Below are positions 1 to 8,907 of a DNA stretch of 64,000 nucleotides, one piece after another. Origin of the DNA: Poriferisodalis sp965231925 (lineage in GTDB: Bacteria; Actinomycetota; Acidimicrobiia; Acidimicrobiales; Poriferisodalaceae). The DNA lies in contig OZ246894.1 of the NCBI GenBank assembly GCA_965231925.1, positions 2,728,001-2,792,000 on the forward strand, given 5' to 3'. Each line of letters starts with the position of its first letter. Within the stretch, counting starts at the first letter, position 1. The translations under genes and the position numbers were made by a program. Under the pieces are notes generated by a model. It did no database searches, had not been told where the DNA came from, and was given only the letters and a program-made list of their open reading frames with translations.

Positions 1-823
1 GGACGAACCGGCTTGCCTCGATGATCTGACGATCCAACGGTCCCGTGATGTCAGCCGCGTCCAACTGGTAGCTCGCTGCGACTTCATCAATAGTGACGGA
101 GCTGCCCCGGTATGCCACCGCCTGCACGTATGCATTCGGAAGCCAGCGTTCGGGTGTCTCGCTGCCCATCAGCACTCCGGCAACGGTAGGTCCGACCGTG
201 CCATCGTCGGCTCGCGCGGCCATGCCCAGCTTGACCAGAAATGTCTCTTGCTCGTCATCCGAACGCGATGTGCGAAATCTCATCCACAGATACTCGGCGA
301 GGTCATCTAGGTATGCACCGGCCACTGGCTGCTCATCAAATCGGATCATGCGTGTTTGGCTGCGCTGTTGGAAGAGGCGAGCAAGGAACTCCGGCGTCAT
401 GACCCGCTTGGAGTCACCGACACGATGCCAGTAGCCGCCCGGGCTGCGATGAACGAACAGACTGCGAGGAACCTCAAGCTTCACGATGTTCACTGGGCGC
501 CCAGTCCCCGAAGGCACAGAGAGCCTGTCCAGCACGAGCTGCTCGACTGGAGGGGTGATCGAATCGTTGCAGATCTCTTTAACAAAGTTGACGACGGCGT
601 CAAGCCTGTCGTGAGGAATGCCGACGAGGTCACGCGACTTGTCCTCCACACCCAACACGAGGACCCCGCCTTGACTGTTCGCGAACGCCGCGAGCTCGTC
701 AGCCAAGTCATCGCGAGACGGTCCAGCCACCTTGTGCCCAGAGAAGCGGACCTCCTTGAGTTCGAGAAAGCTCGTCTCTCCCAGCCGAACGGCTTCGAGC
801 AATTCGTGGCTGCTGTCAAGCAT
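1..823 (-). CDS. AlbA_2/Schlafen-type ATP-binding protein, partial at left window edge
   Basis: Reading leftwards from an ATG at 823, about 274 codons are open to the window edge, so the C-terminus is missing. The N-terminus has the AlbA_2 (Schlafen) pattern: SFLELKE at residues 18-24, then AAFANSQGGVLVLGV at 45-59. A YWHRVGDSKR stretch near residue 131 fits the RecG-like ATP-binding family often annotated 'ATP-binding protein'. The ATG overlaps the stop codon of the PHP-ATPase gene by 8 nt, so the two are probably translationally coupled and are the last visible genes of a minus-strand operon. AlbA_2 proteins are often regulators or parts of defence loci; the exact role here is unknown. Family assignment is fairly firm, function is inference. 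Confidence 0.8.
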   Translation of the reverse strand, partial: MLDSSHELLEAVRLGETSFLELKEVRFSGHKVAGPSRDDLADELAAFANSQGGVLVLGVEDKSRDLVGIPHDRLDAVVNFVKEICNDSITPPVEQLVLDRLSVPSGTGRPVNIVKLEVPRSLFVHRSPGGYWHRVGDSKRVMTPEFLARLFQQRSQTRMIRFDEQPVAGAYLDDLAEYLWMRFRTSRSDDEQETFLVKLGMAARADDGTVGPTVAGVLMGSETPERWLPNAYVQAVAYRGSSVTIDEVAASYQLDAADITGPLDRQIIEASRFV

Positions 824-3644
824 TAGCCAACCCGGCTTCGAGCCGACGGTACCGCTGCTCCAAGGCGATGCGGCCGCCTTCCATGACCCGGCATACCTCC
901 TCGCGCATATCAGCATTTTGCAAAGAGCCCGACTCCACGACAGCGCACTGGCCGTTGACAAAATCAAGGACGTGCAGCATCTCGGCGTCGCCGTTGACAA
1001 CGATGTTCGGGTTGTGTGTCACAACAATGATCTGACGACGCAGTTTGTTTTCTCTCATCTGCCTGACCACGAGGCTGTAAATGAGCTGGTTGTCTAGGTC
1101 GTCCTCGGGCTGATCCAGCACCAGAGGTTCGTCGCCGTGTGCGAGGAGGAACGCCAACATCGCTGCGGATCGCTGGCCCGCTGAACCCTGACCGATCGGC
1201 CTGAATTCGGTGCCGTCGGCGGTGAGGCTGTGCTCGACGTGCAGGCTGTCTGGTGGGAACCACACCAGTAGCTGATCGAGGAACTCGGCACTGCGACTGT
1301 GTTCGCGCTTGAGGTAGTTGACAAAGTGTCCACCGAATCCCTCGCCACCCTCGACAGCCGTGGCCAACCGCTGACGCATAGATTCCAGTCGAGCCTCAAA
1401 CTCGTCGCGTCGCGATTCGGAATCCTGGGGGAGGCCATCCATCAGCTGATCCACCAGTCCCGATCTGGACGCTCCTTCACCGCCATTGCCAATGTCGTCT
1501 GGGAATCGATGATCGTCGGCAACACCGAGAGCGTCCCTTAGCGAGCGTTCAATCGTGCGCGGATTCTCACCGTACGGGATAAGCCGGATTCGTACGTAAT
1601 TGTTCTGGGTCAGCGTTTCGCGGAGGAACGCGGATCGGGCATCGCTGAGAGCGCGACGAGCTAGTACCACCACCTCAAGCTCGTCGATCGCTCGTTGTTG
1701 GATCCGGGCGAGTTCTTGACTGAGCGCAGCGAGGCGGGTCTGCTCGGACGTCAACTGCTGCTGTTGCTGGACCAAGTCGGCATGCGATTGGGTATCGCCG
1801 AGTCCCTCAACAGCGAGGGCCGCCACCGCCTGTTCGTATGCGGTCTGCGTCTGGTCTGCATTCGAGCGCCATGAACTGGTCTGCAACGCCGCCCGTTGCT
1901 GCCCAATCAGCTCTCGCGCCGTGCCACTGGCCTCGTTCAGCGCGGTCTTCGCATCGTCGACGATGCCGCGCAACGAATCGATGATGGCGATCGCGGAGCG
2001 GTCGCAGTCGGACTCAGAGTCTTCTTCGCCAAAGACGGACTCGGCGATATTTTCGGACTGCAGCTGATCGGCGACATCGTCGACTTGGCGGACCGCCTGC
2101 TCTGCGACGGCGAAGTGCCGCTCAACCTCTCGTTCCTGACGTTCGGTCGCACGAAACGCCTGCAAGGCAGCGGCGTGTCCCGCTTCCTCGAACAGCGCGA
2201 GCGCTCGAGCGTTGTCCTCGAGAGCGACCTCCACTTCACCGCTGCGCCCAAGTTCCGCTAGGATGTCCCGTATCCGTCCACGAGTCGCGAAGAATGCTCG
2301 ACACGCTGCTTCGAACTCGCGCTGGCAGTCCTGAGCGCCTGCACCCTCATCGATCAGATCCAGCAGCGCAATTTGATTGTCACCTGCCAGCTCCCCTATC
2401 TGGCTCTGATTGAAGAGCCGGATAGGAAACCGCTCGGCCGTGACATGTTGCGAGCTTGAAGCAACCCACTCAGATTTGCTGTCTATGGTCTCGACAACCG
2501 TGTCATCGGCATTCGGCGCCTGGGCCCAGTGGATCCGGTGGGCAACACCGTCTCGCGAAACGGTCCACTCGACGTGGGTCTCATCTGTGAGACCGCCATC
2601 GTCGTTGCGAGTTCGCGGCACTTGGTTGAATCGGTCGAACGTGCGCCTGGTGTTGCTGCGCTCATCGAGTCGTTGCAGGTCGGCCTCGCGCCGTGCGGCA
2701 AGTCGCATGCAGTTGAGCACCGTCGACTTGCCACTCCCCCGTCCGCCGATCAGCACGTTGAGCCAGGGGCTGAACTCGAGCGTGGCTGGCTCGCCGTGTC
2801 CCATCAACCTCGCTTCGGTTATGGCAATCGATCTCACATGGTGGGCGGGCAGCGCATGGAGCGGAGAGTCCGGGTCGTCACTTCGCCGGACAGAGAACCG
2901 CTCGCCGTCAAGCAGCGCTAGGCGCAGCCCGTCAATGGACGGCTGCTCCATCTTGATCCAGGTGAAACGAGACCCCGGAACGCGCTGACCGTCTGCGTGA
3001 GCCAGACCATGCGAGTCGGAACCGAGCACCTCGGCCCAGCGCTGCACATGCTGTTGGTAGAGACCCGGCTTCTTCGAGGACGGATCCACAATTTCGACGG
3101 CATACACGTCTTTGCTGGTCAGTATCGGCTCGAGCGTGTTTCCCGCCAGATCCCATAGGCCCCGGTTCAAGTCGACGTGTGCTGGAATCACAATGCCGCC
3201 GCGCTTGGCGACCTGTTCCACTATCTGGACCACCGAAGAGTCAGCCGCCCTTGAACTCTCGCCGGATTCCCCCCGGTACTGCACGGCACCCAACAGATCT
3301 CGCACATCGCCAGTCGACTTCCCCGGATCGAAGAGCGCCAGCAGGTGTGTCCCACCGTTCGCGGTGATTTCGACGCCTGGAAACAGGGACAGCTGCCGGA
3401 ATTCGGGGTGCGCTTGTTCCTCAAGCTGGACCAATCCCGACTTGAGCCGATCCACCCACTCGCCGGAGTTGTGATCGGTGACAGCGACGCAGTCGATGCC
3501 GGCTCGCATAAACGCGAGCAGCCAGTCGGTAGGTGTGACCTCGCGGTCCTGATAGTCGTGGGAGGCCGGTGTGTGGGTGTGGAAGTCGAACTTCCACCAG
3601 CGCGCGCCTGGGAAGTCGAACGCGGCGGCATCAGCGCTGACCAT
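816..3644 (-). CDS. PHP-domain/ABC-type ATPase fusion (TrlF-like)
   Basis: About 942 aa. The start is placed at the ATG at 3644, which has a run of Gs as ribosome site just upstream; the frame is open further up to 3752 but without family-like sequence. An N-terminal PHP phosphoesterase domain shows FDFHTHTPASHD (HTH about residue 22-24), VTDHNSGEW (about 57), PAHVDLN and GSDSHG (about 209), all metal-binding type motifs. It is followed by an SMC/ABC-like ATPase: Walker A GGRGSGKS near 300, a long coiled-coil-rich middle rich in Glu, Gln and Arg, the signature GSAGQRSAAM near 820, Walker B PLVLDQPEDD near 840, and a switch His in VVTHNP. This matches TrlF-family AAA-like ATPases. Likely a DNA- or nucleotide-sensing ATPase with an attached hydrolase. 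Operon context suggests defence; no activity is proven. Confidence 0.85.
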   Translation of the reverse strand: MVSADAAAFDFPGARWWKFDFHTHTPASHDYQDREVTPTDWLLAFMRAGIDCVAVTDHNSGEWVDRLKSGLVQLEEQAHPEFRQLSLFPGVEITANGGTHLLALFDPGKSTGDVRDLLGAVQYRGESGESSRAADSSVVQIVEQVAKRGGIVIPAHVDLNRGLWDLAGNTLEPILTSKDVYAVEIVDPSSKKPGLYQQHVQRWAEVLGSDSHGLAHADGQRVPGSRFTWIKMEQPSIDGLRLALLDGERFSVRRSDDPDSPLHALPAHHVRSIAITEARLMGHGEPATLEFSPWLNVLIGGRGSGKSTVLNCMRLAARREADLQRLDERSNTRRTFDRFNQVPRTRNDDGGLTDETHVEWTVSRDGVAHRIHWAQAPNADDTVVETIDSKSEWVASSSQHVTAERFPIRLFNQSQIGELAGDNQIALLDLIDEGAGAQDCQREFEAACRAFFATRGRIRDILAELGRSGEVEVALEDNARALALFEEAGHAAALQAFRATERQEREVERHFAVAEQAVRQVDDVADQLQSENIAESVFGEEDSESDCDRSAIAIIDSLRGIVDDAKTALNEASGTARELIGQQRAALQTSSWRSNADQTQTAYEQAVAALAVEGLGDTQSHADLVQQQQQLTSEQTRLAALSQELARIQQRAIDELEVVVLARRALSDARSAFLRETLTQNNYVRIRLIPYGENPRTIERSLRDALGVADDHRFPDDIGNGGEGASRSGLVDQLMDGLPQDSESRRDEFEARLESMRQRLATAVEGGEGFGGHFVNYLKREHSRSAEFLDQLLVWFPPDSLHVEHSLTADGTEFRPIGQGSAGQRSAAMLAFLLAHGDEPLVLDQPEDDLDNQLIYSLVVRQMRENKLRRQIIVVTHNPNIVVNGDAEMLHVLDFVNGQCAVVESGSLQNADMREEVCRVMEGGRIALEQRYRRLEAGLANA

Positions 3645-3728
3645 GCCCCCCAAGGTACCGAGCGACTTGCCTGGGTCGGCTGCACGCAACACGGCTGCGG
3701 TGCAAGAAGGATGCGTCAACGCAACACA

Positions 3729-3747
3729 AAGAGCATCACCTGCTCTT
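3729..3747 (-). terminator. Small inverted repeat between the PLD and PHP-ATPase genes
   Basis: A 6-bp perfect inverted repeat (AAGAGC / GCTCTT) with a 7-nt loop, followed on the minus strand by a T-rich stretch. It sits in the 156-bp gap between the PLD stop and the PHP-ATPase start and could attenuate or process the operon transcript. Weak evidence. Confidence 0.25.
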
Positions 3748-3800
3748 GGCACCGCCGCATTCCGATCGCGGATTCAGCCCCGTCGCTGCCGGAACAAGTG

Positions 3801-4640
3801 TTATCGCTCGAAATCGAGCAGATCGTTCCAAGCGAAAATGGCGAGAGCCACGACGAGGGCAAGAGCTGCGCCGAGTCCGAGCAGACATGCCGCCAGCACA
3901 GCCACTCGCCTCGCGCAACCGGTGTACGCCTTGGGAGCGCCTGGTCTGCGGCGGTGCGAAGCGCTGTGAACTCCACGGCCTTGCTGGTCATCGGCATCTG
4001 CCCGCGCACCGCTACCCGACCATGCGGACGCTGGCATGTTGCTCGACGCAGCGCCGCGGGGCCGGTCGGCCTCCACCCGTGTGTCGCGGGCACCTATTCG
4101 CTTGACCAGCTGGTCCTCGGCCAGCCAGGACTTGTCGAGGAGCGCCTGAAGGACGCCGTTCAAGTAGGCATGCTCGGTACTGTCAGCGACGGTCATCAAC
4201 TCGACGTTCTCGGCAAGTCCCGCTGTCGTGAGGTTGGCCGAGCCCACGAGATGGGCATGCGGCGCTCCATGCTCATCGCATGCAGCCCACACCTTGAGAT
4301 GGGCCTCGGAGCGGCCTGCGGCGTTGCGTGCAGTGCGGTACCAGTTGCGCACCTCCACGTCGCTTCGTTGCACGAACCTCAGAGCCGCACGCCGGTCGGC
4401 CTCAGTTGCATGCTGGAAGTTCCGGCCTTGCAGATCGCCGATCAGCAATGTCACCGGCCGCTGACGTGTGTGCTCGGCCAACCACGCCAAGCCCGAAACG
4501 CTGGCCGAACCGACGCAGACGATTAGCTGGCCCGCGTCGTGCGTGCGCAAGAAGCGCTCGACCCGAGCCCCCGCACCTGTCCCAAGCTGCATGCGGCACC
4601 GGAGGCTAACGCTGACACTCGCTTCCGACGGTGGCGGCAT
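3801..4640 (-). CDS. Phospholipase D-fold protein with C-terminal membrane helix
   Basis: 279 aa. One HKD-type half-site is visible: HLK at about residues 114-116, then HLVGSANLTTAG with GSAN at 133-136, as in PLD-superfamily nucleases and lipases. A single half-site implies action as a dimer. After a basic, low-complexity linker (about 185-240) there is one strongly hydrophobic segment (about 246-268), so the C-terminus is probably membrane-anchored. It follows the SNF2 helicase gene by 23 bp and is surely co-transcribed. DISARM DrmC is also a PLD-fold protein beside a SNF2 helicase, but the membrane tail and distant sequence mean this should not be called DrmC without a profile search. Start uncertain: a second ATG lies 16 codons in. 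Confidence 0.8.
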   Translation of the reverse strand: MPPPSEASVSVSLRCRMQLGTGAGARVERFLRTHDAGQLIVCVGSASVSGLAWLAEHTRQRPVTLLIGDLQGRNFQHATEADRRAALRFVQRSDVEVRNWYRTARNAAGRSEAHLKVWAACDEHGAPHAHLVGSANLTTAGLAENVELMTVADSTEHAYLNGVLQALLDKSWLAEDQLVKRIGARDTRVEADRPRGAASSNMPASAWSGSGARADADDQQGRGVHSASHRRRPGAPKAYTGCARRVAVLAACLLGLGAALALVVALAIFAWNDLLDFER

Positions 4641-4663
4641 GCCACAGGACAGGTTGAGTTTGT

Positions 4664-7600
4664 TTAGCGAGGTGGCCCGGCGTCTGCGAGGAGCGCCGCT
4701 ACTTTCAGCGCCACTTTCGTCATGGCGGATGGCATGGTCGCGTCGGCGAAGGGCCTGACCAAGTAGCGGACTTCGGGCTCAGCAGCCGGGTCATCGGGCA
4801 CGGAGACGACTGCGAGTCGCCAGCGGTCCGGGTCGTTCTGGGCTTGGCGTACTTGGCGGGCGCTGACGTGGATCTCGTCGGTGCGGGGTAGGTGGCCTTT
4901 CACCTCGATGAAATAGTGGTCGCCGGTTTCTGGGTCGACCGACATCACGTCGAAACCTGGGTTCGCATGCTCCTGCTCGGTCGGGAGGCGGCCGAGCGCT
5001 CGCTCTGCAGCCATGACGGCAGCCACTGCCCGCCGGTCGGTCTCGGCCTTGTCAGCTACGGCAGCCGAGTCTGGCGGCGCCCCCGCAATCTGGTCCAGCA
5101 GTCCTTGCGGCAGCACCACCGCTGCGGCGACGACGGTGGGCGGGCTGCTGTGCAGGTCGGCTTCTGAGTCGAGCTCGGCACGTCGGCGCAGCAGTCGCGA
5201 TGCCAACTCGTCAGCACGTGCTCGCGCTCGCCCTGAATTCAGCCTTGGCTTGCCGCCCGCAATCTCCTGTGTCTTGATTTCGTTTGTACGTCGATCCCAG
5301 TAGCGAATCTCGGACTCCAGCCGTACCCGCACCGCTTCGCTTACGCGGTCGACCCGGTCTTGCACCACAGCCGCCACCGACTCGAAATGCGGTCCGGCGA
5401 GGTGTTCGATGGCCCAGTCGCGTGCCACTGATTCGGCCGCTCGACCGGCCCATGCGGTGTCCAAGTCGCCGGCGAGCTGTGCTTTCTGTTCAGCAGTCAA
5501 CGACTCGTAGCCCAAGTAGGGCTCCGCGCCTGGGTCGCGGGCCGCACCTTCCCGGTCGACTTCCACGTATTGGAACCGGCGTGACACCACCTGACGAGCG
5601 CCGTTCACCATCCGACCATCGGTGACCACATGGTCCAGATACACGAGCAGTCGTGGCTCGGTCGAAGGGTCTCCGGTGTCCACCAAGACCGTCCCGCGGT
5701 GCAACGCGTCACCGTGATCGGCGAGCACCTTGGAAGCCACTGCCGACAGCAGCGCGGTCCCTGGCGAGATCAGTTCGGCACGGTCGCCGGAGCCACCGGC
5801 CTTACGGGCGGACTCGGCATCGGGCTGCATGCAGTCCTTGTCGAAGGTCACCCGGGCGTAGCGGTCGTGGACGGCTCCAAGGGCCGGATCAGCACTCGCC
5901 CTCACCGAGGCCGGGACCCGCGTGATCTCATGCCGGCCGCGCTCGCGGCCAGAGATGCGCCCTCCGTACAGCTGCAGCGCCTGAGTGAAGAAGTCGTGCA
6001 CGAACCACGGCTGCAGCTTGCGGGCGCGGGCCTCTTCCATGCGGCGGCGTACCTCGTCGTTCGCCCCGGTGTCGGCCATGCCAGCGACGAGCGCCCGTTC
6101 TTCCAGCACCTCGCGTAGCTGCTCGCCGATCTCGCCGTCGATGATGGTGTTCATCCACTCTGCGTGGGCTGGGTCGGTGTCGGCCTGGATCGCCTTCATC
6201 AGCAATTCCCGGAGTGACACGTTGATCTGAGCGTCGCCCAGCACGTCGTACACCTGGTCGCCGTACACCTCGCGCTGCTGGGAGATCTTGGCAAAAAGCC
6301 GCTCGAATACCTGGCCCTCCCGCGTCTCGTGTGCCACCAGATTCCACAAGTGACATGGCCGACGCTGGCCGATCCGGTGGATGCGCCCGAAGCGCTGCTC
6401 GATGCGGTTCGGGTTCCACGGCAGGTCGTAGTTGACCATCATGTTGGCGACCTGCAGGTTGACGCCCTCACCAGCCGCATCGGTGGCGACTAGCACTGAC
6501 ACCGTCGGGTCGACGCGGAAGCGGTCCTGAGTGACGCGGCGGTCCTGGCGCCTCAGGCCGCCGTGGATCGTGACGACTGCTTCCGGTCTGCCGAGTTCGG
6601 CGGCAATGCGGCCGGACACATAGTCGAGCGTGTCTCGATGCTCGGAAAAGACGATCAGCTTGCGAGCGTCGACCTCACCATCGCCTGCCGTATCGAACGA
6701 TCCAGCACCGAACTGCTCAGCACGAAGCAGATTCCGCAAGCGGGTCCACTTTGCATCCACGCCGCTGTTCCGCACGCCATCGGCCAGTTCCACCAGCCGG
6801 TCCAAGGTCCGCACTTCGGCTTCGAGTTCGTCGGCAGTCGCGGCCGCCGTTGCGGCATCGACCGTCAGATTCTCCAACTCGGCAAGCTCGGCCTCGTCGA
6901 AGTCATCGAAGTCGAAGTCCTCAAGATCGGCAATGCGGACTCCCTTGGGAAGCTCGGGCACCGGAATTGGTGCCCCGGTGGCAGCGAGCTGTCGAAGCTC
7001 CGCTGCTTGGTTGGCGAGGCGATCGCGCCGACGCCGCAGCGAGTGGTAGATGGCTGCCGGCGAGGACGCGAGCCGGCGCTGCAGGCCTGCGAGCGCAAAG
7101 CCGACGATCACACCGCGCTGAGCGTCACCTTCGGCCGTCATGCGCGCGGCCCGGTTCATCTCCTCACGGACGTAGGAGGTTACCGCCTCGTACAGCTCGT
7201 TCTCGGGCCCAGACAACTCGAATTGCAGGCTCTGGGCGTATCGCTTCGGAAAGAGCGGCTTGCCCTCGAAGGTCCGCAGGTTCTCCTTCACCAGCCGGCG
7301 CATCACATCGCTGACGTCGGGTATTTCGGCCGGTGCCCCACCGTCGTTCGTGGCTCGCAGCCGTCCCTCGAACCTCTCGGGATCGATCAGCGTCATGAAC
7401 GCGAGGAAGTCCTCGTTCTTGCCGTTGTGGGGCGTAGCGGTCAGCAGCAGGAAGTGACGTGTGCACTCGCGCAGCACCTCGCCTACTTCGAAGCGCTTGG
7501 TGCGGCGCAGCTCGTCGCCGTAGCGGTGCGCAGACATCTTGTGGGCCTCGTCGACGATGACGAGGTCCCATTCGGACGCCTTCAATCGATCCTTCAACTC

Positions 7601-8245
7601 GTCGGAACGGGCCATTTGGTCGACTCGAGCGATCAGCAGGTTGCGCTCGACGAATGGGTTGCCGGTGCGGGATGCTTCGACGCTCTCGCGAGACATCAGA
7701 TCGAAGCTCAGGCCGAACTTGTCCCACAACTCGTCCTGCCACTGCTCGACCAAGCTGCCCGGCGCCACGATGAGACACCGGGTCACGTCACCGCGAAGCA
7801 TCAGCTCGCGGATGAGCAGCCCGGACATGATCGTCTTGCCCGCACCTGGATCGTCGGCCAGCAGGAACCGCAGCGGCTTGAGGGTGAGCAAGCGGTTGTA
7901 GACGGCGTCGATCTGGTGCGGATACGGGTCGATATTCGAGGTATCCACCGCTGCGAATGGGTCGGCAAGGTGGGCCATCTGCATGCGGCGGGCCTCTGAG
8001 GCCAGCTTGAACATCGCCCCGTCCGCGTCAAACGACCAGTGGCTCTCTGCGGCCGCGCGGATGTCGGCAAGATCGGCCGCAGTGACAAGCCGTTCCCCGA
8101 GAATGCCGTCCGCCGTGCGGTAGGTCAGCGTGGCTGACGCAGGTCCATGCACCTGGGCCGCCACGACAGTGACGTCGCCGCCCGCAACGACGCCCGACAG
8201 CCACATCCCAGCGGCGAGGTCGCGGAGTTCCATCTCGGAATCCAT
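4664..8245 (-). CDS. SNF2-family DEAH helicase with DUF3883-like C-terminal domain (DrmD-like)
   Basis: 1193 aa. Superfamily 2 motifs are in order: Q-like YPHQIDAVYN (about 108-117), Walker A DPGAGKT (132-138), DEAH (232-235), LLTATPHNGKNE, and motif VI in FGRIHRIGQRR. The last part holds NPGFDVMSVD and then HYFIEVKGH, the DUF3883 pattern, whose D...EVK core resembles a restriction-like nuclease fold. This layout is shared with SNF2 helicases of phage-defence loci such as DISARM DrmD. The gene lies 27 bp after the coiled-coil gene and 23 bp before the PLD gene, so it belongs to the same operon. A second ATG four codons in is an alternative start; neither has a clear ribosome site. The enzyme is expected to translocate on duplex DNA using ATP. 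Confidence 0.88.
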   Translation of the reverse strand: MDSEMELRDLAAGMWLSGVVAGGDVTVVAAQVHGPASATLTYRTADGILGERLVTAADLADIRAAAESHWSFDADGAMFKLASEARRMQMAHLADPFAAVDTSNIDPYPHQIDAVYNRLLTLKPLRFLLADDPGAGKTIMSGLLIRELMLRGDVTRCLIVAPGSLVEQWQDELWDKFGLSFDLMSRESVEASRTGNPFVERNLLIARVDQMARSDELKDRLKASEWDLVIVDEAHKMSAHRYGDELRRTKRFEVGEVLRECTRHFLLLTATPHNGKNEDFLAFMTLIDPERFEGRLRATNDGGAPAEIPDVSDVMRRLVKENLRTFEGKPLFPKRYAQSLQFELSGPENELYEAVTSYVREEMNRAARMTAEGDAQRGVIVGFALAGLQRRLASSPAAIYHSLRRRRDRLANQAAELRQLAATGAPIPVPELPKGVRIADLEDFDFDDFDEAELAELENLTVDAATAAATADELEAEVRTLDRLVELADGVRNSGVDAKWTRLRNLLRAEQFGAGSFDTAGDGEVDARKLIVFSEHRDTLDYVSGRIAAELGRPEAVVTIHGGLRRQDRRVTQDRFRVDPTVSVLVATDAAGEGVNLQVANMMVNYDLPWNPNRIEQRFGRIHRIGQRRPCHLWNLVAHETREGQVFERLFAKISQQREVYGDQVYDVLGDAQINVSLRELLMKAIQADTDPAHAEWMNTIIDGEIGEQLREVLEERALVAGMADTGANDEVRRRMEEARARKLQPWFVHDFFTQALQLYGGRISGRERGRHEITRVPASVRASADPALGAVHDRYARVTFDKDCMQPDAESARKAGGSGDRAELISPGTALLSAVASKVLADHGDALHRGTVLVDTGDPSTEPRLLVYLDHVVTDGRMVNGARQVVSRRFQYVEVDREGAARDPGAEPYLGYESLTAEQKAQLAGDLDTAWAGRAAESVARDWAIEHLAGPHFESVAAVVQDRVDRVSEAVRVRLESEIRYWDRRTNEIKTQEIAGGKPRLNSGRARARADELASRLLRRRAELDSEADLHSSPPTVVAAAVVLPQGLLDQIAGAPPDSAAVADKAETDRRAVAAVMAAERALGRLPTEQEHANPGFDVMSVDPETGDHYFIEVKGHLPRTDEIHVSARQVRQAQNDPDRWRLAVVSVPDDPAAEPEVRYLVRPFADATMPSAMTKVALKVAALLADAGPPR

Positions 8246-8272
8246 GTCGGGGCCGTTTGGGATTGTCGGCAG

Positions 8273-8773
8273 CTAGGCGATCGCGATGGATGCCTGCAAC
8301 GCGTCGACCCTGGTGACAATTGCCCGAAGGTCGACGCGTACCTCGTCGATGCGCTTGTCGATGCCGTCAACGCGCTTGTCGAGACTCTCGAACCGATGGT
8401 CCGCGGCATCGAAACGGGAATCCACCGCATCGAAGCGAGCATCCACTGCATCGAAGCGGGAATCCACCGCATCGAAGCGGGAATCGATCCGGCCATTCTG
8501 CTCATCGAAGCGCTGATCCACAGCGCCGAAACGGGCATCGACCCGATCGAAGCGAGCATCCACGCGGCCGTTCTGGTCGTCGAAGCGCTGATTCACCGCA
8601 TCGAACCGGGCGTTGACGAGATCGACGATCCCATCCATGCGGACGTTCTGGTCGTTGAAGCGTTCTGTTACGCCTCCGAAGCCCCACTTGATCACTGCCC
8701 ACACGCCGCCGGCGAACGCGATGGCGATCGGAACGAACACCGACAGCGTCGGGCCTACGTTCGACCATTCCAT
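8273..8773 (-). CDS. Membrane-anchored coiled-coil protein with heptad repeats
   Basis: 166 aa, first gene of the minus-strand operon. Residues about 8-30 form one membrane-spanning helix; the rest is a regular 7-residue repeat of the type RFDAVDS / RFDAVDA / RVDGIDK running for over 100 residues, a long amphipathic coiled coil. At DNA level this is a 21-bp tandem repeat. No enzymatic motif is visible. A leaderless promoter sits directly in front of the ATG, and the stop is only 27 bp before the SNF2 helicase. The arrangement suggests a membrane-tethered scaffold or sensor for the helicase/PLD/ATPase system. Similar repeats occur in unrelated low-complexity proteins, so homology-based naming would be unsafe. 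Confidence 0.75.
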   Translation of the reverse strand: MEWSNVGPTLSVFVPIAIAFAGGVWAVIKWGFGGVTERFNDQNVRMDGIVDLVNARFDAVNQRFDDQNGRVDARFDRVDARFGAVDQRFDEQNGRIDSRFDAVDSRFDAVDARFDAVDSRFDAADHRFESLDKRVDGIDKRIDEVRVDLRAIVTRVDALQASIAIA

Positions 8774-8807
8774 GCCTCGACCTTACGCGAAGTCGAGCGC
8801 ACTGCAA
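8774..8807 (-). promoter_or_regulatory. Leaderless promoter of the five-gene defence-like operon
   Basis: On the minus strand a TAAGGT -10 box (8785-8780) lies 6 nt before the ATG at 8773. A TTGCAG -35-like hexamer (8807-8802) is 16 bp upstream of it. There is no Shine-Dalgarno, so the mRNA probably begins at or next to the start codon. Confidence 0.55.
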
Positions 8808-8907
8808 ACCTATTATTCGCAGTCCCCTGTTCGGGCCCAAGGGCGGTGTCGATGGCGATGTGCGGGCGGCAAGAGCAGCGGGCGCTGTCGCGGTAGCGTG
8901 CGGCGCT

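Noticed and set aside
6563..7999. 478-codon open frame on the plus strand
   Set aside because: Antisense to the SNF2 helicase core.
8390..8630. Regular 21-bp repeats resembling a CRISPR-like array
   Set aside because: They are in frame inside the coiled-coil gene and encode heptads; there are no unique spacers.
1..8807. Complete DISARM system
   Set aside because: Only SNF2-like and PLD-like parts fit; DrmA, DrmB and a methyltransferase are absent from the visible part.
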